Shown here in pieces: positions 1-6,992 of a stretch of DNA of 7,664 nucleotides. Position 1 is the stretch's first letter, and the number at the start of each line of letters is the position of its first letter. The translations under genes and the position numbers were made by a program. The notes beneath the pieces are model-generated. The model did no database searches and was not told the origin of the DNA. It saw only the letters and a program-made list of their open reading frames with translations. Source of the stretch: an uncultured beta proteobacterium (GTDB lineage Bacteria > Pseudomonadota > Gammaproteobacteria > Burkholderiales > Burkholderiaceae_C). Where the stretch lies: the NCBI GenBank assembly GCA_903944555.1, contig CAJASG010000323.1:1-7664 (forward strand). The letters run 5' to 3'.

Positions 1-2390
1 ACCTTGCCACCGCGCAGGTGAACACCTTCGACCCGAGGGGAGTAGACCCAAATCTCGAACAAGGGCTTGGGCTCTGGCACCCCCGGCACTTCCCGTGGAT
101 TGAGCTTGAAGCTGAGATAGGGCTTGTTCGCACCCGTGCTGGCGGATTGCCAGGCGTTGGTACGCAAGGTCGCCATCAGCGTGGCATAGAACTGGCGCAG
201 AATGCGGTCCTCGTCCAGACTGGCCACGGCACCAAGGTGCAGCTCCATGCTCTCGCCCAGGAGCGCCTGCGCCGCGGCGCGATTGCCGTCCAGGGCCGGG
301 TTGAAGCGGGTGTCAAACAACTGGTACAGGGCCTGTGCGATGGTCGCATTTTTGTTCAAGGTGGCTTCGATGTAGCTCTGGCTAAAACCAAAGCCGAGCT
401 GCTTGAAGTAGCGCGTGTAGGCCCGCAGCACGGAAATTGCTCGCGCGTCCAACGTACTCCCCAGCACCAGCTTGTTGAGTTCATCACTCTCGACCTCACC
501 CTTCCAGGCTTGGGAAAAAAGCGTCTCAAAACGGGCCTTGACGACCGCAAGTTCGGTACTGGCGGGCAACTGCAGGCCCAAGTCATGGATCCAGAACGTC
601 TGTGCCAGTGTGCCATCTCCCACAAGGTAGGGGTGCTCATCGAGCACCCGCGCACCCATGCGTTCAAGCACCGGCAGCGAGTCCGACAAAGCCACCTTGG
701 CGGTGTTGTAGATTTTGAAACGCAACATGCCCGGCTGCGCATCCAGCGGGCGGTACAGCTTGACCGACAAGGGGGATGCAGGCGTGAGTGCGGCCAGCAC
801 CTGCGCATCTTCTGCCGCCACCTGCGCCGAAAAATCCTCACGGTAGGCGGTAGGAAATGAGTGGGCAAAGCGGTGCGCCAGCGTCAAGCCCGGGCCTTCG
901 CCATGGGTGTGGAGCAGCTCCTGGGTGCAATCGTCTTCCCAGCGCTGTGCCAGCTTGGCTATACGCGCCTCCAGAGCGCGCAGGTCCACATTGTGCGGTG
1001 CCAGTTGCAGCGCCCGCACCAAGTAGTGGATGCGCGCCAGCGGGCTGTCCGTCAGCATCGGGGTGAACTCCAGCGACTGGCCATCCAGCGCCTTGCTCAG
1101 CTCTTGCCCGATGCGGATGCGCAGCTCGGTGTTGTAGCGGTCCCGCGCCACAAAGACCTGCGCCGAAGTGAAGCGCCCAAACGGGTCACGCCGCAAAAAA
1201 ACGCGGGTGCGCTGGCGCTCTTGCAGACGCAAAATGCCGATGGCGTGCTCGGTCAGCGTGGGTGTGTCGATCTGAAACAGTTCATCGCGCGGGTAGGCAT
1301 CCAAAATGGACTGCAACGACTTGGCGGCATGGCTTTCCGGCACCACACCGGCGGCGGCCATCACCTGCGCAGCGCGCAGGCGCACCTGCGGAATCTCACT
1401 CACCATGGCAGAGTAGGCAGTAGAGGTGTACAAGCCCAGAAAACGGGCCTCACCCACCACCTGCCCGGCCGCATCAAAGCGTTTGACGGCGATGTAATCG
1501 AGCCAAGCGGGTCGGTGCACGGTCGAACGTGTCATGGCCTTGGTCACCAGCACCAGTTGGTCGGAGTCAAGCAAGGCTACCGCATCGGCAGGCAAGCTGC
1601 TCACCCGGGTGTGCACCTCGCCCCGCAAAATTCCCAAACCCGTGTCTGCCACCGCAACCAAGCTGACCGCGTCACCCTCGCGCACCAGCTCGTAGTTCCG
1701 GGCCCCCAGGAAGGTGAAATGCTTATCTTCCAGCCAGCGCAAAAATTCAATCCCTTCTTGCTGGTAGGCCGAGGGCAGCGCCGACTGTGTGGACTCTGCG
1801 CCCACGGTTTGCAAGCGCTCCAGCATGGGCCGCCAGTCTTGCACCACCGCGCGCACATCGGCCAATACGCGGGCCAACTCATCGGCCAGCGCAGCGCGGT
1901 CGGCCTCGCTGACGATGCGATCGCACTCCACCAGAATCAGGGATTCCACGGGCGTGGATTGCTCGCCTTTGGGCGCAGCATGGGAGGTCTTCAGCAGGCG
2001 GCCCTGCGCATCGCGCTCCACGCCCAACAAAGGGTGAACAATCCAGTGGGCGGTGCGGCCACTGCGGTTGACGGCCATGGTGACCGAGTCCACCAAAAAG
2101 GGCATGTCATCGTGCACGATTTGAATGGCGGTGTGCTCGCTCACGAACCCGTCTTCGGCCAGGGTCGGGTTAAAAACCCGAATTTTCGCGCTTTGCGCTG
2201 CACGGCTGGACTCCAGCAAACGCCAGTGTGCATTGGCAATTGCAAACAGCTTGGCAGGGCCGCGGGCTTGCAGCTCGTCGGGGTCGGTGGTGTCGTAATA
2301 CGCCGATACAAAATCGGCGAGCCGGGTGGCTGCAGGTCCTGCATGCTCCAGGGTATGGACTAGCAGCTCGGCAAGCGCGGGATTGGTCAT
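1..2390 (-). CDS. gdhB: NAD-specific glutamate dehydrogenase, large (GDH-180) type; N-terminal half, C-terminus off window
   Basis: The enzyme oxidatively deaminates glutamate to 2-oxoglutarate and ammonia with NAD+, feeding amino-acid carbon into the TCA cycle in the cytoplasm. The frame is open without interruption from the ATG at 2390-2388 to the window edge: 796 full codons, no stop. Family members are about 1,600 residues, so roughly half is present. Family signatures I recognise: DDMPFLVDS (residues 94-102), LRWLEDKHFTFLG (217-229), RSTVHRPAWLDYI (288-300), PRDELFQI (367-374), RDPFGRFTSAQVFVARDRYN (401-420), and SPRVEGVHLRGGK ending at 796. These belong to the regulatory ACT-like region and linkers; the catalytic and NAD-binding core should begin just beyond the edge. 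The start is supported by GGAG (plus-strand 2396-2399) 5 nt upstream of ATG. It is transcribed divergently from the chemoreceptor gene. I checked the frame at several points and saw no frameshift. The symbol follows Pseudomonas usage. Confidence 0.95.
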   Translation of the reverse strand, partial: MTNPALAELLVHTLEHAGPAATRLADFVSAYYDTTDPDELQARGPAKLFAIANAHWRLLESSRAAQSAKIRVFNPTLAEDGFVSEHTAIQIVHDDMPFLVDSVTMAVNRSGRTAHWIVHPLLGVERDAQGRLLKTSHAAPKGEQSTPVESLILVECDRIVSEADRAALADELARVLADVRAVVQDWRPMLERLQTVGAESTQSALPSAYQQEGIEFLRWLEDKHFTFLGARNYELVREGDAVSLVAVADTGLGILRGEVHTRVSSLPADAVALLDSDQLVLVTKAMTRSTVHRPAWLDYIAVKRFDAAGQVVGEARFLGLYTSTAYSAMVSEIPQVRLRAAQVMAAAGVVPESHAAKSLQSILDAYPRDELFQIDTPTLTEHAIGILRLQERQRTRVFLRRDPFGRFTSAQVFVARDRYNTELRIRIGQELSKALDGQSLEFTPMLTDSPLARIHYLVRALQLAPHNVDLRALEARIAKLAQRWEDDCTQELLHTHGEGPGLTLAHRFAHSFPTAYREDFSAQVAAEDAQVLAALTPASPLSVKLYRPLDAQPGMLRFKIYNTAKVALSDSLPVLERMGARVLDEHPYLVGDGTLAQTFWIHDLGLQLPASTELAVVKARFETLFSQAWKGEVESDELNKLVLGSTLDARAISVLRAYTRYFKQLGFGFSQSYIEATLNKNATIAQALYQLFDTRFNPALDGNRAAAQALLGESMELHLGAVASLDEDRILRQFYATLMATLRTNAWQSASTGANKPYLSFKLNPREVPGVPEPKPLFEIWVYSPRVEGVHLRGGK

Positions 2391-2453
2391 GAAAGCTCCG
2401 GTTGATCTTTTGGATGTCGGGAATTCTAGGCTTGCACCTCTAAATTTCCATCA

Positions 2454-2480
2454 ACAAAAATTCGGGTTTCATGCCGTTAT
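2454..2480 (+). promoter_or_regulatory. Candidate sigma-28 (FliA) promoter for the chemoreceptor gene
   Basis: The box GCCGTTAT at 2473-2480 matches the FliA -10 consensus GCCGATAA at six of eight positions, or seven if A/T is allowed at the fifth. The -35 is poor: at the canonical spacing of 15 nt lies ACAA (2454-2457) instead of TAAA. The expected transcription start near 2487 would leave a leader of about 27 nt before the ATG at 2514. FliA control is usual for chemotaxis genes, which supports the call, but the weak -35 keeps it tentative. Confidence 0.35.
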
Positions 2481-2493
2481 GCAAAAAATGCAT
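2479..2493. repeat. 15-bp perfect inverted repeat at the predicted transcription start
   Basis: ATGCA (2479-2483) and TGCAT (2489-2493) are exact reverse complements around a spacer of five A residues. It overlaps the last bases of the sigma-28-like box and ends 12 bp before the receptor's GAGG. It could be a small operator or simply an AT-rich coincidence. As an RNA hairpin it would be weak. Confidence 0.4.
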
Positions 2494-2505
2494 AGACGAA
2501 AAGAT

Positions 2506-2509
2506 GAGG
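2506..2509 (+). promoter_or_regulatory. Shine-Dalgarno GAGG deciding the chemoreceptor start
   Basis: GAGG lies 4 nt before the ATG at 2514, a slightly short but workable spacing. The two in-frame alternatives are worse: no purine-rich box precedes the ATG at 2595, and only a weak AGAAAG precedes the ATG at 2619. This favours 2514 despite the long N-terminal tail it produces. Confidence 0.5.
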
Positions 2510-2513
2510 TTCA

Positions 2514-4487
2514 ATGACCGCAAACCATTCAATACGCGGGAAAACCCCATGCGTATCGCTTTCCATTTTCCCGGAAACTTCACACCGCGCACCAATGACC
2601 CAACCCAGAAAGACGAACATGCTGCTTGCCTATTTAAGATCCCTGCGGGGAAAGGTAGTGACTGCCAGTGGACTGCTGACGCTGCTGGGTCTGCTGTTGC
2701 TGACCACAACCAATGTACTGACAGCCCGACAGCAGGCCATGGTGTCGTTGAACCAGCAAGTCAAGGACCTGACCCATTCACATGCCTCGGGCATTTCCGA
2801 CTGGTCCGCATCACGTACTCAGGTCGTTAAATCATTTGCCCGAGCGGTAAGTGAAGCCGAACCGCTCAAGTATCTGGAGCAGGCCAAAATTGCCGGCGAT
2901 GTGGACTCAGCGTACATGGGTTTTCCCGACAAACACACTGTTTTTTCAGAAAAGCAAAACCTTCCGCCCGACTACGACCCAACGACTCGCCCTTGGTACA
3001 AGCTGGCGGCAGCGAGTGGGGGGCCGGTGGTAACTGAACCCTATGTCGATGCGGGCAGCAAGAAGCTAGTCATCACCTTTGCCAATGCGATCAAGGAGGG
3101 CGCTGAGGTCAAGGCCGTGACTGCGGTCGACGTGTTCATGGACCAGGTGGTACGCAACGTAGCATCGATCCGGCCTACACCTGCAAGCTACGGATTCATT
3201 ACGTCTCGGGACGGGAAAATCCTGGTGCACGAAGACGCTAGCCTGCTGCTGAAATCGGTGGCAGAAATCGCACCCACTCTGGCCAAGGAAGGCCTTGATG
3301 CGCTGCTAAAAAGCGGCTCCTTAACCGAGACCAGCATGCGCGGAGAAACCCGACTGGCCTATGCGCAGGCCATTGCCGGAACCGACTGGGTGCTGGTTGT
3401 TGCATTAAACCGCAATGAGGCCCTGGCAGGCATTCAGACCATGGTGTTGTCATCGCTGGTGGGTAGTCTGCTGATCGCGTTGATTGCGGTATCCATCATC
3501 AGCATTTTTCTGACCAAGGTGCTGGGGCGGTTGACCGTTTTGCGGGACGCAATGCAGGACATTGGTTCCGGCCACGGCGACATGACGCACCGCGTCTCCA
3601 CCAACGGCGGCGATGAGTTGGCCGCAATCGGGGCAGGTTTCAACCAGTTCGTTGAAAAAATCCAGGCCGTGCTGGTGCGGGTACGCAGCAGCGCTGAGAG
3701 CGTAGCCACCTCCAGCACCGAGATTGCGCAAGGCAATAATGACCTGAGCGCACGCACCGAGCAACAGGCCAGTGCGCTGGAGCAAACTGCAGCCTCCATG
3801 GAGCAACTGGGCGCCACGGTCAAACAAAATGCAGACAACGCGCGCCAGGCCAACCAACTGGCGCTGAGCGCGTCCACGGTGGCTGTCAAAGGCGGCAACG
3901 TCGTAGAACAGGTGGTCGAGACCATGAAGGGCATCAACGAGTCGTCGCGCAAGATTTCGGACATCATCAGCGTGATCGACGGCATTGCGTTCCAGACCAA
4001 CATACTGGCACTCAACGCCGCTGTGGAGGCCGCCCGAGCAGGCGAACAAGGGCGTGGTTTTGCCGTCGTGGCCTCCGAGGTGCGGTCCCTGGCTGGGCGG
4101 TCGGCCGATGCGGCCAAGGAAATCAAGAGCCTGATCGGAACCAGTGTGGAGCGAGTTGAGCAAGGTACGCTGCTCGTGGATCAGGCCGGAGCCACCATGA
4201 GCGAGGTGGTTAACGCCATCAAGCGCGTAACGGACATCATGGGAGAGATCAGCGCAGCAAGCAGCGAGCAGGCCGCCGGTGTAGCCCAGGTCGGGGAGGC
4301 CGTGACCCACATGGACCAGGCCACCCAGCAAAACGCAGCCATGGTGGAAGAAATGGCCGCCGCCGCAAGCAGCCTGAAGGGGCAAGCCCAGGAACTGGTG
4401 GAGGTGGTAGCGGTGTTCAAGCTTTCGGACGCGCCACATACCGCTGAAAGGCCCAACGGAATGGCTCGTCTCACGACCAAGCACTAG
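2514..4487 (+). CDS. Methyl-accepting chemotaxis protein with amino-acid-binding dCache_1 sensor domain
   Basis: Inner-membrane chemoreceptor, 657 residues, expected to signal through CheW/CheA. Order of parts: cytoplasmic tail 1-46, TM1 about 48-68, periplasmic dCache_1 domain about 75-300, TM2 about 311-334, HAMP about 333-388, then the coiled-coil signalling domain with methylation helices (near 415-432 and 580-620) and the conserved hairpin tip around 489-528 ([20 protein letters not shown]). The sensor carries Y154, R159, W161, Y162, Y177, D179 and D206. These are the residues of the dCache_1AA amino-acid motif, at the same spacing as I remember for PctA of Pseudomonas aeruginosa (Y121 to D173). 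In that family the R/W/Y cluster holds the ligand carboxylate and Y/D/D the amino group, so the ligand is probably one or more L-amino acids. There is no C-terminal CheR-binding pentapeptide (it ends ARLTTKH). If translation starts at 2619 (MLLAYLRS) the tail shrinks to an ordinary length. Confidence 0.95.
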   Translation: MTANHSIRGKTPCVSLSIFPETSHRAPMTQPRKTNMLLAYLRSLRGKVVTASGLLTLLGLLLLTTTNVLTARQQAMVSLNQQVKDLTHSHASGISDWSASRTQVVKSFARAVSEAEPLKYLEQAKIAGDVDSAYMGFPDKHTVFSEKQNLPPDYDPTTRPWYKLAAASGGPVVTEPYVDAGSKKLVITFANAIKEGAEVKAVTAVDVFMDQVVRNVASIRPTPASYGFITSRDGKILVHEDASLLLKSVAEIAPTLAKEGLDALLKSGSLTETSMRGETRLAYAQAIAGTDWVLVVALNRNEALAGIQTMVLSSLVGSLLIALIAVSIISIFLTKVLGRLTVLRDAMQDIGSGHGDMTHRVSTNGGDELAAIGAGFNQFVEKIQAVLVRVRSSAESVATSSTEIAQGNNDLSARTEQQASALEQTAASMEQLGATVKQNADNARQANQLALSASTVAVKGGNVVEQVVETMKGINESSRKISDIISVIDGIAFQTNILALNAAVEAARAGEQGRGFAVVASEVRSLAGRSADAAKEIKSLIGTSVERVEQGTLLVDQAGATMSEVVNAIKRVTDIMGEISAASSEQAAGVAQVGEAVTHMDQATQQNAAMVEEMAAAASSLKGQAQELVEVVAVFKLSDAPHTAERPNGMARLTTKH

Positions 4488-4505
4488 AACTGCGAACCGA
4501 CCTAC

Positions 4506-6251
4506 ATGAGCAAAGTCATTGTTTTTGCCACCCCCGTCTTCTTTCTGCTGATCGCACTGGAGTTCTTCTGGAGCCGCACGCGCGCCAGCCGCACAGCGGG
4601 CCAGCACCCTTACCGCTTGAACGACGCCATCAACAGTATCAGCCTAGGCGTCATGAGCCAGCTGGGCGGAGTGCTGCTGAAAGTGCTGACCATTGGTATC
4701 TACACGGTCGTTTTCTCGACGCCGGCTGGTGACCCGAAGGGGGCGTTCTGGAACAGTTGGTATGGCATCGTGCTGGCCCTGGTGTTTTACGATCTGTGCT
4801 ACTACTGGTACCACCGCGCCGGGCACGTCGTGGCGCTGTTTTGGGCGGCGCATGTGGTGCACCACCAAAGCCAGCACTACAACCTGACCACCGCGCTGCG
4901 CCAAACCTCCAGCGGCGCCTTGTTTTCGTGGATTTTTTACCTGCCCATGGCCGCGGCCGGGGTGCCACCCCTGGTATTTGGCACCGTGGCGCTGATCGAT
5001 TTGCTCTACCAGTTTTGGGTGCACACCGAACAGGTCGGCCGGCTGGGCTGGTTTGACCGGGTGTTTTGCTCACCCAGCAACCACCGCGTGCACCATGCGG
5101 TGAACGACGGCTACATCGATAAAAACTACGGTGGCATTCTGGTGTTGTGGGACCGCCTGTTTGGCACCTTCCAGGAGGAGCACGAGCCCTGCGTCTACGG
5201 CACCCGCACCCCCCTCAACAGCTGGGACCCGCTGTGGGCCAATGCCGAGGTCTACTGGGCGCTGGCCCAAGCCTCCTGGCACACCCAGCGCTGGGGTGAC
5301 AAGCTGCGCATCTGGTTCAAGCCGCCGGGCTGGCAACCCGCCGACCTGGCACGCAGCCACCCTTACCCGGCCTTCAAGCTGGCGTCGCTCACCACCTACA
5401 ACCCGCCGCTGGGCCGGGGGCAGCAGTGGTTTGCCGTGCTGCAATTTGGCCTGGCCCTGGTCGCGGTGTCGGTCTTTTTGTGGCACGCCGACGCGATGCC
5501 TGTTGGCGAGGCTGCCATCTGGGTGTTTGCCTTGTCCAGCGCCCTGTGGGCTTTGGGTCTGTTCATGCAAGGTCGCCTTGGCATGCTGGAGGTCCTGCTG
5601 TTGCAGTGCGCCGCGTTGGCCACCCTAAGCGCCCTCGGCATGGTGGACGGCCACCTGGTGTTCAAGCCCATGGCGATGGTAATTGCTATTGTTTTCGTAG
5701 CTGCTCGCGCACATTCCACGGGGGCTACAGGCACTTTTGTCACAAAATTTGATGCGCTTTTGATCGGCGCACTCGTATTTTCCTTGGGCGGCGATGTGTT
5801 TTTGATGCTGCCGGGCAACTACTTCATCCCTGGGCTGGGCTCGTTTTTGGTGGCGCACCTGTTTTATATCGTGCTGCTGCGCCAGGGGCAGGGCTGGTTT
5901 CCCAGCCGCACCGCCTTGCTGTGCGTACTGGGCTTCGGCGCGGTGATGTATGGCGTGCTCTGGAGCAGCCTGGGCGACCCGGTGCTGAAGGTGGCAGTGG
6001 CCGCCTACGTCAGCGTGATTGCCTTGATGACCGCGCAGGCCATTGGCCGTGCGGTGGTGCTGGGCGACGCCGCCGCGCGCTGGGTCGCGGTGGGTGCCTG
6101 CGTGTTCATGGCCAGCGACTCACTCATTGCCATCAACAAGTTTTTAACGCCCGTGCCACTGTCACCCTTGTGGATTTTGTGCACCTACTACGCGGCACAG
6201 ATGCTGATCGTGCACCACGCACGCCCCACGCATCCGCCCCGCAAAGCCTAG
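4506..6251 (+). CDS. AGMO-like fatty acid hydroxylase fused to YhhN/TMEM86 lysoplasmalogenase-like domain
   Basis: Polytopic membrane protein, 581 residues. Residues 1 to about 380 resemble alkylglycerol monooxygenase (fatty acid hydroxylase/sterol desaturase superfamily), including the extra C-terminal membrane segments. Di-iron histidine boxes are H103-x3-H107, H116-x2-H119-H120 and H193-x2-H196-H197. AGMO-like stretches include HYNLTTALRQ (124-133), YQFWVHTE (168-175), IDKNYGG (204-210) and WDRLFGTF (215-222). Residues about 385-571 match YhhN: K387-P388, FSLGGDVFLML (425-435, D430), FLVAHLFYI (447-455), SDSLIAINKF (537-546) and YYAAQ (561-565). Known family chemistry: AGMO uses tetrahydrobiopterin and O2 to split alkylglycerol ethers; TMEM86B and a Legionella YhhN cleave the vinyl ether of lysoplasmalogens. 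A joint role in ether-lipid breakdown is inference; another lipid hydroxylase activity remains possible. The start is fixed by TM1 at residues 4-22. No clear Shine-Dalgarno is visible, and the receptor stop is 18 bp upstream, suggesting cotranscription. Confidence 0.88.
   Translation: MSKVIVFATPVFFLLIALEFFWSRTRASRTAGQHPYRLNDAINSISLGVMSQLGGVLLKVLTIGIYTVVFSTPAGDPKGAFWNSWYGIVLALVFYDLCYYWYHRAGHVVALFWAAHVVHHQSQHYNLTTALRQTSSGALFSWIFYLPMAAAGVPPLVFGTVALIDLLYQFWVHTEQVGRLGWFDRVFCSPSNHRVHHAVNDGYIDKNYGGILVLWDRLFGTFQEEHEPCVYGTRTPLNSWDPLWANAEVYWALAQASWHTQRWGDKLRIWFKPPGWQPADLARSHPYPAFKLASLTTYNPPLGRGQQWFAVLQFGLALVAVSVFLWHADAMPVGEAAIWVFALSSALWALGLFMQGRLGMLEVLLLQCAALATLSALGMVDGHLVFKPMAMVIAIVFVAARAHSTGATGTFVTKFDALLIGALVFSLGGDVFLMLPGNYFIPGLGSFLVAHLFYIVLLRQGQGWFPSRTALLCVLGFGAVMYGVLWSSLGDPVLKVAVAAYVSVIALMTAQAIGRAVVLGDAAARWVAVGACVFMASDSLIAINKFLTPVPLSPLWILCTYYAAQMLIVHHARPTHPPRKA
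5680..5750. repeat. Short dispersed-repeat-like element captured in frame within the hydroxylase-YhhN gene
   Basis: About 70 bases are AT-richer than the surrounding gene and have a distinctive layout: AATTGCTATTGTTTT, then GTAGCTGCTCGCGC, a short spacer, GGGGCTACAGGCAC, and TTTTGTCACAAAATTT. GTAGC (5697-5701) and GCTAC (5724-5728) form an imperfect inverted repeat. This resembles a small repeat (GTAGCTGCTTGCGC ... GCGCTACAGGC) that I remember as abundant between and sometimes within genes of Comamonadaceae. It is read through without a stop as FVAARAHSTGATGTFVTKF, forming the first loop of the YhhN domain. The AT shift and the inverted repeat are visible; the family identity is from memory and there is only one copy in this window. 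Confidence 0.5.
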
Positions 6252-6260
6252 AACTGAGGG

Positions 6261-6274
6261 GCGTCAGACGACGC
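6261..6274. terminator. Weak hairpin between convergent genes, possible terminator element
   Basis: GCGTC (6261-6265) and GACGC (6270-6274) pair around the loop AGAC. It lies 9 bp past the hydroxylase-YhhN stop and overlaps the crotonase stop codon (minus-strand TGA at 6266-6264). The stem is only 5 bp and no T-tract follows on either strand, so intrinsic termination is doubtful. It is the only terminator-like structure in the 12-bp convergent gap and its edges. Confidence 0.2.
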
Positions 6275-6956
6275 TGGTGCCCTTGTCCACCTCGATTGCA
6301 GCATCCAGCGCATCCAGCAGCGCCTTTCGCGCCTTGCGCTTGGTGCCTTTGTGGGCCCCCATATTGAGTTTCTTCAGGCGCTGTGCGACTTCCATCGCTG
6401 CGCTGAGCAACTGCTCGGGCGCCACCACGCGGTCCAAAAATCCGGCATCCACCGCAGTGGCGGGCGTGAACATTTCGGCACTGATGACGCTGCGCTGAAA
6501 CGCGGCGTTGCTCAGGCGGTCGCGCGCCAGCAAAATACCCACATGGTGCATGGTCATGCCGATTTGCACCTCGTTCAGTCCAATGGAGAACGGCCCCTCG
6601 ACGCCAATGCGGTAGTCAGCCGACAGCAACAAAAAGGCCCCTTTGGCCACGGCGTGGCCGGAACAGGCGACGATGATGGGATGGGGGTGCGCCAACATGC
6701 GCCGCGCAAGCGTAGAGCCCGCCGCCACCAGGTCAATGGCGTGCTGGGGGCCCTTCATCATGACTTTCAGGTCATAGCCACCCGACAAAATGCCTGGTTG
6801 ACCGGTGATGATGACCACGGCGCCATCTTGTTCTGCCTGGTCCAGTGCGCTGTTGAATTCTGCAATCACTTCGTGTGACACGGCATTGACCTTGCCGTTG
6901 GTGAGCGTCAGCGTGGCAACGCCGTCGTCGAGTGTGTAAGCAACCAAATTACCCAT
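6264..6956 (-). CDS. Crotonase-family protein (enoyl-CoA hydratase/isomerase superfamily), probably isomerase-like
   Basis: Cytoplasmic acyl-CoA enzyme, 230 residues, shorter than the usual 255-290. The single crotonase fold is complete: N-terminal strands with NGKVNAVS (20-27), first oxyanion-hole segment ILSGGYDLK (56-64), second around GHAVAKG (100-106), then the catalytic-loop segment FSIGLNEVQIG (123-133). E129 aligns with crotonase Glu144. The position of the second hydratase acid (Glu164) appears to be Q154, so ordinary enoyl-CoA hydration is unlikely. SIGLNEVQIG and PGILSGGYDL resemble mitochondrial delta3,delta2-enoyl-CoA isomerase (ECI1), which works with one glutamate; this suggests double-bond isomerisation of unsaturated acyl-CoAs, but a hydrolase role is possible. 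Substrate unknown. The start has AGGA (plus-strand 6965-6968) 8 nt upstream. It follows ruvB by 36 bp in the same direction with no terminator between, so it may be cotranscribed. Confidence 0.9.
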   Translation of the reverse strand: MGNLVAYTLDDGVATLTLTNGKVNAVSHEVIAEFNSALDQAEQDGAVVIITGQPGILSGGYDLKVMMKGPQHAIDLVAAGSTLARRMLAHPHPIIVACSGHAVAKGAFLLLSADYRIGVEGPFSIGLNEVQIGMTMHHVGILLARDRLSNAAFQRSVISAEMFTPATAVDAGFLDRVVAPEQLLSAAMEVAQRLKKLNMGAHKGTKRKARKALLDALDAAIEVDKGTSVV

Positions 6957-6992
6957 GGCAAATTTCCTGTAAGAGAAGTGAAAGAATGGAGT

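Larger units (their letters stand above)
2391..2513. other. Divergent intergenic region between glutamate dehydrogenase and chemoreceptor genes
   Basis: This 123-bp stretch is visibly AT-richer than the flanking genes and must hold the 5' control signals of both. It contains the glutamate dehydrogenase Shine-Dalgarno (CTCC at 2396-2399, GGAG on the minus strand), a sigma-28-like box facing the receptor gene, a 15-bp inverted repeat and the receptor's GAGG. On the minus strand the best sigma-70-like pieces, TTGATG and TAGAAT, are about 20 nt apart, too far for a confident promoter, so I do not call one for the dehydrogenase. Confidence 0.6.

Noticed and set aside
2166..2180. Perfect hairpin CGGGTT-AAA-AACCCG followed by AATTTT, terminator-like on the plus strand
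   Set aside because: It lies well inside the glutamate dehydrogenase coding sequence (codons for VFNP), with no plus-strand gene ending nearby; most likely chance.
18..2363. Long plus-strand open frames (280 and 500 codons) antisense to the glutamate dehydrogenase gene
   Set aside because: They are in exact codon register with the minus-strand gene, so a stop can arise only where the real gene uses TTA, CTA or TCA. These codons are rare in GC-rich genes; the stops at 858-860 and 2361-2363 correspond to a TCA serine and a CTA leucine in it. The plus-strand translations resemble no family.
2441..2480. TAAATTT at 2441-2447 as the -35 of the sigma-28-like promoter
   Set aside because: The distance to GCCG at 2473 is 28 nt, about twice the spacing needed, so it cannot pair with that -10 box.
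3450..4607. 385-codon minus-strand open frame across the chemoreceptor and the next gene's start
   Set aside because: Again codon-aligned antisense to the chemoreceptor, with low-complexity His/Gly/Leu-rich translation and no recognisable domain; explained by codon bias of the sense gene.
5070..5570. 166-codon minus-strand frame inside the hydroxylase-YhhN gene
   Set aside because: Antisense shadow of a strongly supported gene, with no domain and a Gly/Gln/Arg-rich composition typical of such shadows.
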